Assembly (NCBI GenBank): GCA_002633005.1
Contig: NMRA01000002.1
Span: forward strand, 2,638,766 to 2,702,765
From: Phoronis australis
Lineage: Eukaryota; Phoronida; Phoronidae
Direction: 5' to 3'
Length of the DNA stretch: 64,000 nt
Part shown: positions 1-11,978 of the stretch, piece by piece
Position numbering within the stretch: position 1 is the first letter of the stretch
Layout of the letters: each line of letters opens with the position of its first letter
Made by a program: the position numbers and the translations under genes
Notes under the pieces: generated by a model
What the model saw: the letters and a program-made list of their open reading frames with translations, nothing else
Database searches by the model: none
Told to the model about the DNA's origin: nothing

Positions 1-2776
1 GAATAGCGGATTCACGGCAACGCGGTTTTTCTTTTCCAGATTCGGCTAGCAGGTCAGGTAATTCGCGTCTGAGCATGTCACGCGACATGCGTAAAGGTCC
101 TGTTGGCTGATGATAAATTTCAGAACTAATAGGCGTAACCGCATGAGCACTATCGTAAGCTTTTAACAGTGAAGGTGTAGGTGAACCATCCGCAATATCA
201 CCGGAGAATCGCTGAGTTATAGACCCTCGTGACCCTCGGCCTCTATTTAGGGCTTTTGACTCTTCCTTTTCTTTTTCAATGGCTTTTCTTTCTTCTTTTA
301 ACTTAACCAAGGCAGCTTTGTCGGCCATATACTCGTCATATGCTTTAACTTTATTTGTTTTTGAAGTGAGTGTCTCCATTTCTTCCTTATCTTTGATGTC
401 TTTATCTTGAATCAGTTTCTTTTCCTTTTTAACATTCGGTTGAGGAGTTACCTTTCCGCTTGGCATCTGCTCGTTTCTCGAGTCAAAATCTTGTTTCCCC
501 TTAGGCTTCTGATAAGTACCTTCGAACCTCTTTATAGGTTTTCCTTGGTCATCAGTCGGCAAGCTCTTTTCTAAGTTACGAATTGCCTGTCTTATACTTT
601 TTCTTCTTTCAAATTCCAAATGAGGTTTTGCAACTTCTCTCTCCTTCTCAAGTTTTTCCTTCCAAGAAAATTGTATACTTGAATGTGTGTCCAAACCAGG
701 GCCAAGCCCATAAGTCATCCAACTAGGAATATTGAATCCTGACTTTCTTCCACTTTTGGAGAGCTGGGGAATTTTACTGGTACTTGTCCTGCGACTTGTT
801 GGGTACAAAAAGTAGTTGCTGCTATCATCTCGGGTACGCGGAGGGGCAAGCTGAATCATAAGCGTGTCCCTTTCGTCTTTACCCTGTTGAAATGTTGTAG
901 TAGGATATTGTTGTGCATTTGACACTGAGCAGTAAAGGTCGTCGGGCGATCGTCGCTCAAAAGAATAGATACTTTCAAGATCTAACCTAGATCGAGGCAC
1001 CAAATTACCCGAGGAATGTGTTCTGAAAATGTCCCTTATGTGTTCTGCTCCTGCTACTGTAGGACGTATGCCTTGTCCTGACTGCACATCCTCCTTACGT
1101 CTGCTCAACGGATGCCTTTCCAATTCTAAGCGAACGTTGGATGGCACTTTGGTACTATTTCGAAGCATTGCAAGGTATTCCTCTTTTTCGGCAAGATCAG
1201 GTGGAAGCTGTCCACGGAGAAATGGACTTTTTTGTAGAAGTCTCTCATTTAAAAGCATTCCAATGTCAAATTCCCTTTGATAAACATCTAGATTAGGAGA
1301 ATAAGGGCGGTCTAAGGGTTTATTGGGGGACATTGGACGAGCACCCGGACTAATGGTAGATGCTGCCATGTCAAATGGACATGTCAACCAGCCGTCCATC
1401 GTGGCTGGCTGGTTGGCTACTTCTTTGTATCGTTTTGGCACCGGTTTTTTAACATATTCCTTCTCGTGTCCCTTCTTCACTTTGGCTAATTTCGTCCGGC
1501 ATTGCTCCAACTCAAAATGCGTATGGTCTCCTTCTAGTTCTCGAAATTTTCTTCGGCTTTCGGACATTTCCAAAATCTCCATGCGTTTATTAAATTCCTG
1601 CTCAGGCATTGGTTCTCCTCCGATTACCGTATTTTTGAGAGAATCAGCATCAATGTGAACCAAGTCCTTTACAGACACGGTTTTTTTCACCACGTCTTTT
1701 GACCCTATAGGTTTAAACACCTTGCTAGAAGACTTTTTGAGGATTGGCGAATCCTTTTTTGCCTCCTTCGAGTCTTTGGATCCTTTGCTGCCGCTTTTGC
1801 CAGGTTGAGCTACTGGCTGTTTCAAACCACTTTTTTGTCTGCTAGCCACTTTTTCTTTTGAGCGAGATGCTACTCTAAGGATTGATTTATTCTCAGAGGG
1901 CGATCCCGAAGACGTTCCTTTATGACCGCCAGATCGTGACTTTTTCGGACCTACCTTTACTTTAGAGGCATTTGACGATGGCTTTGAATTCTTTTTATCC
2001 GTAGAACTCCTAGTCTTCGAGGGACTCTTTTTCAGGGTAGAGCTCCTAGACTTCGAGGGACTCTCTGTGATCGTAGAACTCTTAGTCTTCGAGGGACTCT
2101 TTTTGACCGTAGAACTCTTAGACTTTGACTTACTCTTTTTCGCCGTAGGACTCTTTTTTACTTTTTTCTTGTCTTTTGTAGGACTTTTTTCTTTATCCTT
2201 CTTCGCCTTTTTCTTGTCTTTTGCCGAGTTGTTGAGAGAATACAATTTCCCATTTAAGCCAGGTGAGACGGGTGCCACTCTAAAGAAATGGCGATTCCGT
2301 TGGACAGTTTTACTATTCGATGCCTTATTGAGCTCTATTTGACGGTGCGCGGGCGCTCCTTGTTGGAATATCAAGGGTTTAACTCTTCGTTCACTGCAAT
2401 GTAAGTCTCCTGGTGACAGATTGCTGCATATTTGGTTCAAGATGATATCCATTCTGAATCTGCTGCTTTGAGGAATCAGACTTTTCATAGGTTCTACTCT
2501 GGGCCTGCTTTGAATGTCACGGCGAATGTTTTTTGGTTGTTTATTATTTGTTGCAACTGGATAAAGTGAATGCGATTTTGCAGTTTCGCTCACTTTCCTT
2601 AGACTGCACGTGTTCGTACACCGATGTTTCTCCCTACTTATATACTCGGGGGGTGTTGTAGACATAATGCTGTTGGAAGGAGAGACCGACCTTGGTGCAT
2701 CTCCGTGCTCACCCCCTGAAAATAAAATAATACTGTTTTGCAGTGTCTTAGAAATATCGGTATCATTAAGCAACAT
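1..2776 (-). CDS. Large Lys/Ser-rich protein, unrecognised, C-terminus cut by window edge
   Basis: I read the minus strand codon by codon from 2776 to 1 and found no stop in 925 codons, far too long for chance. An in-frame TAA at 2797-2795 lies seven codons upstream of the first ATG (2776), so the N-terminus is probably complete; a possible splice acceptor near 2716 is an alternative. Residues about 170-290 are very basic and contain four to five 12-residue repeats of the type SSTVKKSPSKTK. The middle (about residues 480-530) is less biased and contains LLQKSPFLRGQLPPDLAEKE. Near residues 810-850 there is a charged, likely coiled-coil stretch (LVKLKEERKAIEKEKEE). No catalytic domain, signal peptide or membrane segment is visible. 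Composition suggests a disordered cytoskeletal, ciliary or chromatin protein, but that is a guess; I do not recognise the family. Confidence 0.8.
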   Translation of the reverse strand, partial: MLLNDTDISKTLQNSIILFSGGEHGDAPRSVSPSNSIMSTTPPEYISREKHRCTNTCSLRKVSETAKSHSLYPVATNNKQPKNIRRDIQSRPRVEPMKSLIPQSSRFRMDIILNQICSNLSPGDLHCSERRVKPLIFQQGAPAHRQIELNKASNSKTVQRNRHFFRVAPVSPGLNGKLYSLNNSAKDKKKAKKDKEKSPTKDKKKVKKSPTAKKSKSKSKSSTVKKSPSKTKSSTITESPSKSRSSTLKKSPSKTRSSTDKKNSKPSSNASKVKVGPKKSRSGGHKGTSSGSPSENKSILRVASRSKEKVASRQKSGLKQPVAQPGKSGSKGSKDSKEAKKDSPILKKSSSKVFKPIGSKDVVKKTVSVKDLVHIDADSLKNTVIGGEPMPEQEFNKRMEILEMSESRRKFRELEGDHTHFELEQCRTKLAKVKKGHEKEYVKKPVPKRYKEVANQPATMDGWLTCPFDMAASTISPGARPMSPNKPLDRPYSPNLDVYQREFDIGMLLNERLLQKSPFLRGQLPPDLAEKEEYLAMLRNSTKVPSNVRLELERHPLSRRKEDVQSGQGIRPTVAGAEHIRDIFRTHSSGNLVPRSRLDLESIYSFERRSPDDLYCSVSNAQQYPTTTFQQGKDERDTLMIQLAPPRTRDDSSNYFLYPTSRRTSTSKIPQLSKSGRKSGFNIPSWMTYGLGPGLDTHSSIQFSWKEKLEKEREVAKPHLEFERRKSIRQAIRNLEKSLPTDDQGKPIKRFEGTYQKPKGKQDFDSRNEQMPSGKVTPQPNVKKEKKLIQDKDIKDKEEMETLTSKTNKVKAYDEYMADKAALVKLKEERKAIEKEKEESKALNRGRGSRGSITQRFSGDIADGSPTPSLLKAYDSAHAVTPISSEIYHQPTGPLRMSRDMLRRELPDLLAESGKEKPRCRESAI
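2000..2146 (-). repeat. 36-bp coding minisatellite (12-residue repeat)
   Basis: Four to five tandem 36-bp units lie inside the long minus-strand reading frame. Each codes roughly SSTxKKSPSKTx, giving Ser-Pro and Lys spaced every 12 residues. The unit length is a multiple of three, so copy-number change keeps the frame. Confidence 0.8.
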
Positions 2777-3604
2777 ATGCCATTCGAAGTGGCTTTATGG
2801 AGTATGGCAGTTTAAACCCTTCGCATAGTGGTCATATGTGCTTTATTCGGTGACCAACACTTTTGGTAGGATAGTTTTAGTATTTCATGTTCAATTTGTG
2901 TACTTTTTATTACGAAATAAACGCAAAAATTTAATTTTTGTGTGACGTCATCAGTGGATCCGGAGGCCCGTTCCAACAAAACTGACTTAGCTAAGACAAA
3001 TCTTAAATTTTTAGTAAATTTTAAAGGCACTATTTCCGCTTCAATTTTTTAAAATCTTTATGAAACGGATCTTCACGCAAACACTTTTATTCGAAACTTA
3101 ATCCCAAATAATAGCCTTCGCCATGGCATCGAATTTTTTTATAATGAACTGAATTTAATACAGATTTTTTTTTGCTTAATTTTTCATGTTGTGTGGTGCA
3201 CCAAGAAATAAATGGATGCCGGACGAAGTGTCAATCGAAGATTCGAGTGTCGAATATGAACTTGGAGTTTCGGTTAATCTCAAGATCGTATACAGGCCTA
3301 CGTGAACTCGGAATACCCACTCAAATAAACACGTTCAAGCTACAATAATTAGTTAACGGGTGAAATAAGTGCTTTTGGAACCAATAATTACAGAAATTCG
3401 CTACATTGAACAAAATATTCACCAGATTTCTTTAATGTGTATTTAATTAAGAGCTCACGCTTACGCGATCTTCAGATTAAGCAAAATTCAAGTTTACGCA
3501 TACCAAGCAAGTAATGGCAGGCGTTCGGTATAAGATAGGTTGTTATCCGTTGAAAAGGCTTGGTAATCGTCCTCAAGTTGACTATTACCGCCGTAAAGTT
3601 TGAA
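2777..3604. promoter_or_regulatory. Putative divergent promoter region with a MITE end
   Basis: This interval separates the start of the minus-strand gene (2776) from the tentative plus-strand exon at 3605. It holds a perfect CRE palindrome TGACGTCA at 2943-2950. Directly beside it (about 2968-3030) lies one end of the GGGCCCGTTCCAA MITE family found elsewhere in the window. Promoter activity is inferred from position and the CRE only. Confidence 0.35.
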
Positions 3605-4382
3605 ATGAAGATCAGTTTGGGTGCTGGACTTATCTGCTATCCCAGATGGCTGTTACACGGTCTCAGTAAGGAAAGATTTTGCTCGACAGGTAAGTCGTCA
3701 ACGGATGTCCGAGGCGCACTTGTTACAGCAATGCTAACCATAAAGTTTTCAGAATGTTATGGTAGATTTATTTTACTGCCAAACAGTACATAATAGAGCA
3801 CACCGACATTACAATATCCCTGTAGTAAAATTCTTGGTGTCTTTGACTGAGTATTTTATGCGTTATTTTACTGTTTTAGTTGTTTAACCCTCGGGCTCGG
3901 TTTCGTCCACTTGTGTCGTGGATTAATTTGAGCAAACAAAGAAGCCACATTTACAAGTGTTTCTCATGTAAAAGTAAGGGGACTCAAGGTAAGGGCTGTT
4001 GAAACCAATTAAGATTTGTTATGTCATTGTGTGATCTAAGGCATAACAGCTAGTCCTGATACTCTAGCAGCCCTACACAACTGACTAGTCTTGTGGTTGT
4101 TTATGTTGACTCACAGTCCAGGCATCCAACCTGTCTACTTTTGATACTTTCTGCAAGGCTAACTGTGTAGTCTTGTCGTTGTATACAGGACATGCTGATA
4201 GTCAATACACCCTGCCAGTGGTAGTCTGGATATTCCCAAATTGGTGGTTTGTATTAATGTTATTTGGTGTTCTTCAGGGCGTTGCAGCAGTCATGACAGA
4301 CAAGCATGAGTGGACTGCTCCACTGACAACTACCAGCACTTTCAACTTGCATAACAGTGAGGGTGTTACTAGAAGGTGCTGA
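3605..4382 (+). CDS. Tentative two-exon small membrane protein (about 93 aa)
   Basis: Exon 1 would run 3605-3689 (MKISLGAGLICYPRWLLHGL..., donor GTAAGT) and exon 2 4189-4382 (acceptor TATACAG, ends TGA). The phases agree (1 to 1), giving about 93 residues. The first 28 residues are basic and amphipathic, like a mitochondrial targeting peptide, and exon 2 codes one strongly hydrophobic segment (VVVWIFPNWWFVLMLFGVLQ). I know no homologue. Two short open exons in phase can arise by chance, so transcript evidence is essential. It would be divergent from the gene starting at 2776. Confidence 0.25.
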
Positions 4383-7300
4383 TGAAGACAAATGAATTGA
4401 GAAGGGGTCATCTCACCATAATGCATTCAAAAGAACCCAACATTGCTGAAGAATGCTTCTCTATCAACAGCAGGTACCTATTCTAGCTTTGGATAATGGC
4501 ACATTATAGCATTCTGCAATGTTAACAGCAACAGAAAATGTATTGTTTTTACCAAGGTATCAGCAGCCAATTGCCATCTCACGTTAACATCGATTTGATT
4601 TTATGTTGTAGAACAAGAGATGTGTTTGGAATTTTCAACCTGCTGATTCTTATGTTCTCTGGCAAGCGTTTTGCTACTCTCAAGGCCTTGTGTACCGGCT
4701 TACCAGAATTCTGCTAGCTATCAAGGATCACAGCAGGCCATTCCTGGAAGATGAAGCTGGCAATGCAAGGTAATTAATATACATGTAACTGCGCCAAACA
4801 TGCATTTTGGCTACTGGTGTAGACTCGACTCAGTATTCAACAGGGATTTAAAGCTAAATTGTAAGTGGCCATTAGCGGGGTAGTGCTAAAATGTGTGATA
4901 ATTTAGGACTCTGCTAGAAACAAAGGGGCAAACACAAAATTGAGATGAAAAGACGTGGGAAGGCCTTTTTTGCAATGAACAAGCCATGCCACGTCCTGTT
5001 ATGTCCCCAAGGTTACATCAGTGCAGATTATGACAAAAAGACCACTGCAATGCTTACAAGAAAGTTGAATTTGGTTGTTCCTTGAATGGGAGATGATTTA
5101 AATAACCAAAAATTGTGACATATGAATTAAAAATGTCCGAGTGTGCTCCACATGTCCTGTGTGGGTGTGCATTGTGTGTTTATTTTCGTCCATGCAATGT
5201 TTCCTTGTGCATACCTATGTCGCATGATATCTCAAGAACAGTGCTGTAGTGGGGTGTAGGCGCATGTAGGCGCAGCCAACCACCTTTTGGCATTTGAAGG
5301 TAGCGCTTACGCACCGTACAGTGCTCAAGGTGATACGGTGGGCTTTTGGCACTTACTTACCACAAATTTTACCACTTCAGCACTGCTCAAGAAGGAAGTT
5401 TTGTTTGTATTTTGTGCTGAAGTTTAGATGACAGCCTTGACTTTGCATTCACGGTCACATTTAGAAAATCAAGATTTTACTTGGAAAACATTTGCCCATG
5501 CAATTTTGTGTATTTACACAAAGGTGTAGGTGGCCTATCTCCAGGTGTTATTCACATTGTGAAGGTCACAATTTGCAATTACATAGCCCTGAATGCTGCA
5601 TCTAACCCAGCAACCAACCAAGGGGTTACGTGTTGCCTAAGGTCATTGTAGCGTTTTCATTTCATTGACGTAATGGACATGAAAATACATCAGTTATGTT
5701 TGTGTTCACAAAGGTTGAGAGAGGCTTTCATTAAGATTGGTTTCAAAATCATTACCATTTAAAATTATGAAACCCTTGAAAACTATCACATCCTGATAGG
5801 CATAGCAGTGACACAGCTTTGAACATTGGGTGGCCTTCGGTCCTGGGCGGCAGCCCCAGGTGCAGGCCTTCATCTAGGTGGCATCTAGGGTGCCCAACTA
5901 CACAACCCGACATAACTTTAGACATATTAGGTAGGTTGCCCTATTTAGCTTTTGGACGCTGAAGTAAATTGTGCCATTTTTTAGCTAACAACAGCCCTGG
6001 AAGCTAACTGTCCTGGCCGAATAAGAAAGTTAAGACATGGTGTAAGATGGGATAGACTTTATTACAGACCACAGTAACATTCCACACCATAACAGCAATT
6101 TGACTTAAGGTCATAGAAATAGTCAAGAATCATTGGTCATGGATGCCTTCATTAATTAGAAAACTCATTTTGAACGCCCTATTCTTTAAATCGTGTATGA
6201 ACCACTTGCTAAATGCTAATATGTGGTGGGGAAAAATTCAGCCACCCTGTGACAAATGCTGTTATTTGTATTGTTTTCTCTTCTTGAAATGTATGAAACT
6301 CTAATCACTTAATTAACTATATGTAGTATATTTTTATATTTTGAATAACGAAAACATGTTATCCAGTGTTTGAAACAACTTCGAAAAAGAACTGAACACT
6401 GAAAGAGGTGCATAATGTACTAATTTTTTGTAGAGCTTCATATGTTTCACACTCTTCATGTTTCAGGGTAAATCAATGCTGCTGCATTCATTTTCGTGTC
6501 TGGCAATGACATTGAAACAATTGTTATTCTTTCTAGGGGAGCAACTTATCTTCAACAAGAAGAGCAGGAGATGATTGTCCATTCCGGTGAAGGCTTCTAA
6601 GAGCTATAATGAGTTGATGATTGTGAAAACCCGGTAAAAGACATGTCAGACATGCACTGCTTCCATGAACATAAAAGCAAAATGACTCCCGCTTGTTGTC
6701 TGACAACATTGCCGTCTTCGAATGATTGCCTTCAGTAGAAATCAATGCGTCAAAGAAGCTGCCTGACAGAGGTTATTTAAGATGATATGGCAACTGGGTG
6801 TTATTCAGTCATGTGCCCTAGTTTGTTGCAGTGGATCATCTGGTACTACAGTTTGGTTTATAGTCATGATACATCCAGTTATGCAGAAGTTAACATGTTC
6901 AGTCAGGCCGTCGACCTTCAAACTCTGCCATGGGCAGTTTGTGTAGTGTCAATTTGGAAGCTGTCAAGACTTGTAATTTTCCTCTTTTAAGAGGATTTAC
7001 TCTCTTTTGGTTTCGATTTCTTCTTTACATTATATTTCCAATTTCCTCTTTATGTCTCTTTTTGGATCATTATTTTGACTTCTGTACCAAAAATCTCTAT
7101 CAAAGATCCTAGTATTAATTTGTGGAATGATACATCACCTGTCATTGATCATTCCAAGCCCTGAACCTTAACTTTGTGCTAACAATTTCTTTATGGAGCG
7201 TTTGGTTTACAGAAACACTTTCTACATGGTAAGATACAACTGGTAATACCAGTTTAACTTGTATTACCATTGGATAGTTTTCTTGATTCTTAACTATTTT

Positions 7301-7693
7301 CTCAGCTAAATGCGTAGTCAGTGGTTTGTCTTCAGGTGGGTCATAGAGAGGCGGATATTTGTATACAAGGGTCACCATAAAGCTTCTGTGTTACGTAAAA
7401 TTATGTTTTTAGTGATGTTTTACTGCTTAGGCAATTCACATTCATATTAAAACCTGCATTTAGAAATCTTGAATTTGAGAGTGATGGTGTTGAACATTAC
7501 AATATATATTTTGAATGGCTATGCTGTTGGGTTAGAGGTTATGCTTGTAAGTAAGGTGTGTTACATGAGTAGCAGATTACTCGCAATTGGTCATTGCAAA
7601 AGCTATGGAACCTTAAATCAGAAAATGTTGCAACTTCTGACCAGGAGACTATGTCTGTTGAAAGGATATCCTGTTTTGTTAATTTTGTCTAAT
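4383..7693. other. AT-rich stretch, no supported gene
   Basis: Only short frames occur. A 47-codon frame at about 4613-4772 ends at a GTAATT donor-like site but does not join its neighbours in phase. Nothing else is supported. Confidence 0.5.
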
Positions 7694-7922
7694 CATCTTT
7701 CTGTCACCTGCTAATGCATCATTGGCGTTAATCAGGAAAGACAAAAGCAGGAATCAACTAAAAACTCTTACCCCTATCTCACAAATTAGACATTATGTTC
7801 CTTGGTTGTTGGCCTTTCCCACAGTTGCATGCAATTTGCTAAAAGCGCACGTCATGCTTTTACTGTTTAGCAGACTTTGAAAATTTTTTTGAAATTTTTC
7901 TCCAAGTTTTGAGGGTTTTCAA
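7694..7922 (+). repeat. Dispersed repeat, copy 1 (inverted relative to 56667-56890)
   Basis: About 230 bp match the reverse complement of 56667-56890 across the whole length. Shared blocks include CTGTCACCTG, AATCAACTAAAAACTC and TTTTGAGGGTT. No coding capacity is visible, so it is probably a non-autonomous mobile element. Confidence 0.7.
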
Positions 7923-9323
7923 TGGTTACAGAGCATTAATTTGTTGCAGAGAACTAGGTGGGAAGTCGATTTTAGTATTTTACATTATTTTGAAAAGTTA
8001 ATCCATTGCTGGTTTTTCGAAATTGGGGCCGTTGCCCAACATGACGGTAACTAATTTAAGAATGCTATAGGTTCTTGTTGCAAGTCAAAATCCAAATGGA
8101 CTTTTTATACTAGACTAAGAAATAAAAAGTTCACCCTGACAGCTGTGCTTTCATCTCACAAAGTAACAATTGTGCACAAGCAGGTTTCAGTGCTCAGCTA
8201 CAATTGTTGTGTAGCCTGTATGTCCCAATAAAGTCTGAATATTTTTGTCCAAACACAACTGTGCAACTCTGTCCACATGTCTCCGAAGATGTCCATGTTG
8301 TCCCAAGATAAAGTTTCTGTATGCCTGACGCATTCTGATCAGTCTGTGGCTTCAGTGTCATCACATTTCGTTGCAGCTTGTCTAAGGCAAGTACACCTTC
8401 TCCAGGCAAAACACTTGGAAATCCTGAAAGCATTGGTAAAATATATTATCGTGCGGTTTCGCATTACTGTAGATTTGATAATGAATTATATACAACAACA
8501 ACTGGTTGATTGGGGTTGACATCCTATATTGGACAATCAAAACGTATAGAATTATTTTCATTATTGCAGACTGAACTCACCAATACTTTGGTAAATTGAC
8601 ATTTGGTTTGTTTTGGGTGGGATTTGCTACTGAGATTTGATTTGAGTTCTTGGCCAAAGATTTGTTTTTCTTCAAAAAGTGATTTGAATTGTGTGGCTGT
8701 ATATCTGTTTAAACCTATTGAAGACTCACAACTAAAGTAGCTATAGGAGTCTTTGAGGTCCTGGTGACATTAATATGAATCACCTTCAAAATGAAAAGGG
8801 CAGACCAAAAAAGTACTAAACAATTTTGTAAAATGTTTCCCACTGATATATGTAGTCTGTAGTCAATACTAAAAACTTTGTAGTGATTAAATTTTTAGAC
8901 AAAGGTTTAGTGAATACTTACAGGTAATAATGAAACGCAGTTAGCAGATTGCTTCCCACAGCATACTTTTATTTCTGATTGGCATTTCTTGACACCTGTG
9001 ACACGGGCACCATGATGGATCTTCTGATGGTGCTGGGTAATAATCCAGTGAAGTGACCTCAGGTAGCCTAAATTCTAGACGCGGGGGTTTTGCTTGGCGA
9101 CATCCAACATTAGGTCACTCAATTCCTTCTTTTATTCATGCGACTGATTCGACCCTAAAGTGAGAGTAATTCAGTGACAACATTCAGAGTAATGAGAACA
9201 TTTTTTTATAACTTTTGTTTGTATTGTTGTAGGATTTATTTGCCAACAAGTACAAAGACAACCACTGTATGACTATCAGATTGGAAATCATCTACTGGTT
9301 TAGGATTGGGTTTTGGATTAATT

Positions 9324-9660
9324 CATAGGCGGATTTAGGGAGGACAGGGGGCCTGGCCCGCCCCCCCCCCCGCCGCAAAAGAAGCAAAACGGCAAGAGCG
9401 CGAGGAAATATTGAGTCCACAAATTAATCTCGGTACTTAACATGTGGCTGCGGGGGGGGCTCGGACCCGATCGTATCAGGGGACCTGCGTAAACGCCTTC
9501 TCATTTTTTTGTTTTTTTAGTCCACTGTTAGCTTTGTAGTACGAGGACCAGAAATCCGAGCAACCCAATTTTTCGGGCTGGGTTCTCGCATTTAATCGTA
9601 AACCACATTTGCCCAAGACAAAATGTTGCCCCCCCTTATGGTATCCTTGATCCGCCAATG
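9324..9660. mobile_element. 337-bp MITE, TIR CATxGGCGGATxxAGG, TSD TAATT
   Basis: The ends are inverted (CATAGGCGGATTTAGG left; the right end reversed begins CATTGGCGGATCAAGG). It is flanked by the direct repeat TAATT at 9319-9323 and 9661-9665. The inside contains C- and G-runs and no coding frame. The element at 31982-32215 has the same termini and also a 5-bp TSD. Confidence 0.75.
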
Positions 9661-10278
9661 TAATTTAGAGATGCAGCCATGGAATCGTTTCTACCCCATG
9701 CACTAGGTCCAGAGCTCTATAATTGCAAACCCATGCAGTCCCTGGGCCTGGAAATTGAACATCACAGTGTCACGCAGGAAACTTATTTTTCGTAAGCAAC
9801 TGATACCGTGCACCTCCGAGTTGTACATAACCTCCCAGAAGAGGAAATGTTAACAACCAAGCTCGACGAAGTCATGAATCACTAAGACTGGACTGCAGGT
9901 TTAAAACTGAACACAACTCGCGAGGCTGTAGCTTGTACACGGATACGTCGATTTCGAATGATTCGGGATAGCGACAGAAATAGTTGAGAGAACCGAGGCT
10001 CAGAATAAATTAATCTTGTTGTTTACGAGTAAGAATCAAGCTGTGATTTCCAAATGTTTGTACATTCTGATTTCTTGTTTAGCTGGCAAGAAGTCCCAAA
10101 ACACCTAACTCACCTCGACCGCTTGTGCTTAACATGTTTCTTTTCCGTCAGCTGATTCGTGTGCATTATGGGTAATCTCTCCACTGGCAAACCCGCATAA
10201 ATAATAAGGTTTGGCTGAAGGTGCGCCCACTTTTTATAAATTTAAAAAATTAATAGTAAAATAACGAGAGTATGTACA

Positions 10279-10504
10279 TGGCTGTAATTTACGAAAAGAG
10301 TTAATTTAATTTTAGTGATATCTTTCGATTGGGAAAGCTCAATTTGTGATCTAAGCAGGTGAAAGTAAAGGAAATAGTGACTTCAAGATAAAACTTCAAT
10401 TTTCTCCAGACTGTTTCAAGAAAAAGATTTTTCAAGTTTGAATTAAGTTTTTGATAAAAGTTATCTTAATTTCAACTATTTTACGGGATGTGGAAGTTTC
10501 AAAA
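10279..10504. repeat. Direct duplicate A of a 226-bp block
   Basis: Nearly identical to 11252-11478 (a few single-base differences). Part of it and the sequence just after (to about 10560) is a reversed copy of the GGGCCCGTTCCAA MITE family. Confidence 0.85.
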
Positions 10505-11051
10505 TATGGACGTTAAGACAAATTTTAGACTTAAGTAAAAATGAACTTAGATTGTCGAAACGCATGCTATCCATAATATTCGTCAATACCCAATAGCAGA
10601 AAATGGGACGTGGATGCCACACAAATTATTTTGAGGCATGACCGAAGCTGGCGCTGAGGCTGGAGTCGGACACTGGACCGAAATAACCGACGAACAACAA
10701 CGGTTCAAATCTTTCACAATTTTGGAACAGGCAAGAGAGAAATGAATATTATTTACCAAAAATAAAATCCAGTTAGCATCACTACAATTAGATATGATCG
10801 TTTCTCTTAAACGCACCCTTCATTTGAAGAAGTGAAATCAGTGTCCGCTATTCGCGACCAGGCTTTGACCGGCCGTCAAAGTACAAACTTCGGTAAGATG
10901 TCCAGACCAATACACATATTATTCGAAACTGAAATTGTTAAAAATTTAAGTCCTGATTCAGTAAAAGTACTGTCCGCAGACTGAGTAGGCTCCGACTCGG
11001 CTTCAGTCGCCGAAGACGCCAGTGCGAGAGCAGGGCAGAGTTCGTATGGCT

Positions 11052-11152
11052 TCAAACATGAATGGATAGGTTTAACTCATTATCTGTTTCACCTGTGGCC
11101 TGAGTGTTGTCTTCACCCCCACTTCCATACCTGTCAAGCGCTCTATCTAAGT
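11052..11152 (-). CDS. Terminal exon of unrecognised minus-strand gene
   Basis: The exon begins in phase 1 after a TACTAAG acceptor and joins the preceding exon's final G to make Asp. It codes LDRALDRYGSGGEDNTQATG and a short acidic tail, ending ...NLSIHV and TGA. It lies between two near-identical copies of a 226-bp block, so assembly around it should be treated with care. Confidence 0.6.
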
Positions 11153-11189
11153 CTTAGTAACTTACAAAATCACTAGTATCCGCCATTGC

Positions 11190-11207
11190 TTATATATATA
11201 TATATAT

Positions 11208-11250
<43 letters not shown>
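11190..11250. repeat. (AT)n microsatellite
   Basis: About 60 bp of nearly pure AT dinucleotide, ending at the single N at 11251. Confidence 0.95.
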
Positions 11251-11251
11251 N

Positions 11252-11478
11252 TGGCTGTAATTTACGAAAAGAGTTAATTTAATTTTAGTGATATCTTTCG
11301 ATTGGGAAAGCTCAATTTGTGATCTAAGCAGGTGAAAGTAAAGGAAATAGTGACTTTAAGATAAAACTTCAATTTTTCTCCAGACTGTTTCAAGAAAAAG
11401 ATTTTTCAAGTTTGAATTAAGTTTTTGATAAAAGTTATCTTAATTTCAACTATTTTACGGGATGCGGAAGTTTCAAAA
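11252..11478. repeat. Direct duplicate B, starting right after an N
   Basis: Near-identical to 10279-10504. It begins at the base after the N at 11251, which is what an unmerged overlap or local misassembly would look like. Confidence 0.85.
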
Positions 11479-11651
11479 AACGTTATTTTTTCATTAAAAT
11501 TCAAAATTCCTCAATCATTTCCAAAAGTAAGCGCTTGTTTGGTTAGTTTAAAGGTAAGAAAATTATTACACGGTTGTATTAACGCTTTATTTTCATCAAC
11601 CTAAATGGATCAGGTTACATTTCAAGATCTTTCAACAAACGTAAAAATTAC

Positions 11652-11787
11652 CTTTGCTGACACCCATGTGGTCTTTCATAAACGCTTGGAAAGAATCTTT
11701 TAATTTCTGAACATCCTTTTCTACTAAGCCCGAAACAGAAGACAAGGCCTTAGCCGTGAATCGATGTGTTACTTCGTCTGCTAGTTC
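11652..11787 (-). CDS. Internal exon of unrecognised minus-strand gene
   Basis: A 136-nt exon with a good acceptor (TTTCTTTTAG) and donor (G|GTAATT). It codes ELADEVTHRFTAKALSSVSG followed by LVEKDVQKLKDSFQAFMKDH and MGVSK, an amphipathic helical pattern. It enters in phase 0 and leaves in phase 1, matching both neighbouring exons, which is the main reason to believe the three-exon model. Confidence 0.65.
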
Positions 11788-11978
11788 CTAAAAGAAAAGG
11801 CAGCAACACACGTAGCATGCTATCTGAACTGTTGAAGTCAAACGTCATTTACATGTATACGAGACATTACAAAAAAACAGTACAGGTGGCCTGATGTCGC
11901 ATGCGGTGCATCGGACGTGTCAGGCCTCATGGTTGGTCCCATTGCACATAACACCTGAGCTACAGCACGTGAGCCCCA

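Noticed and set aside
1029-2342. Plus-strand frames opposite the long minus-strand gene
   Set aside because: All lie inside the uninterrupted minus-strand frame and look like its antisense.
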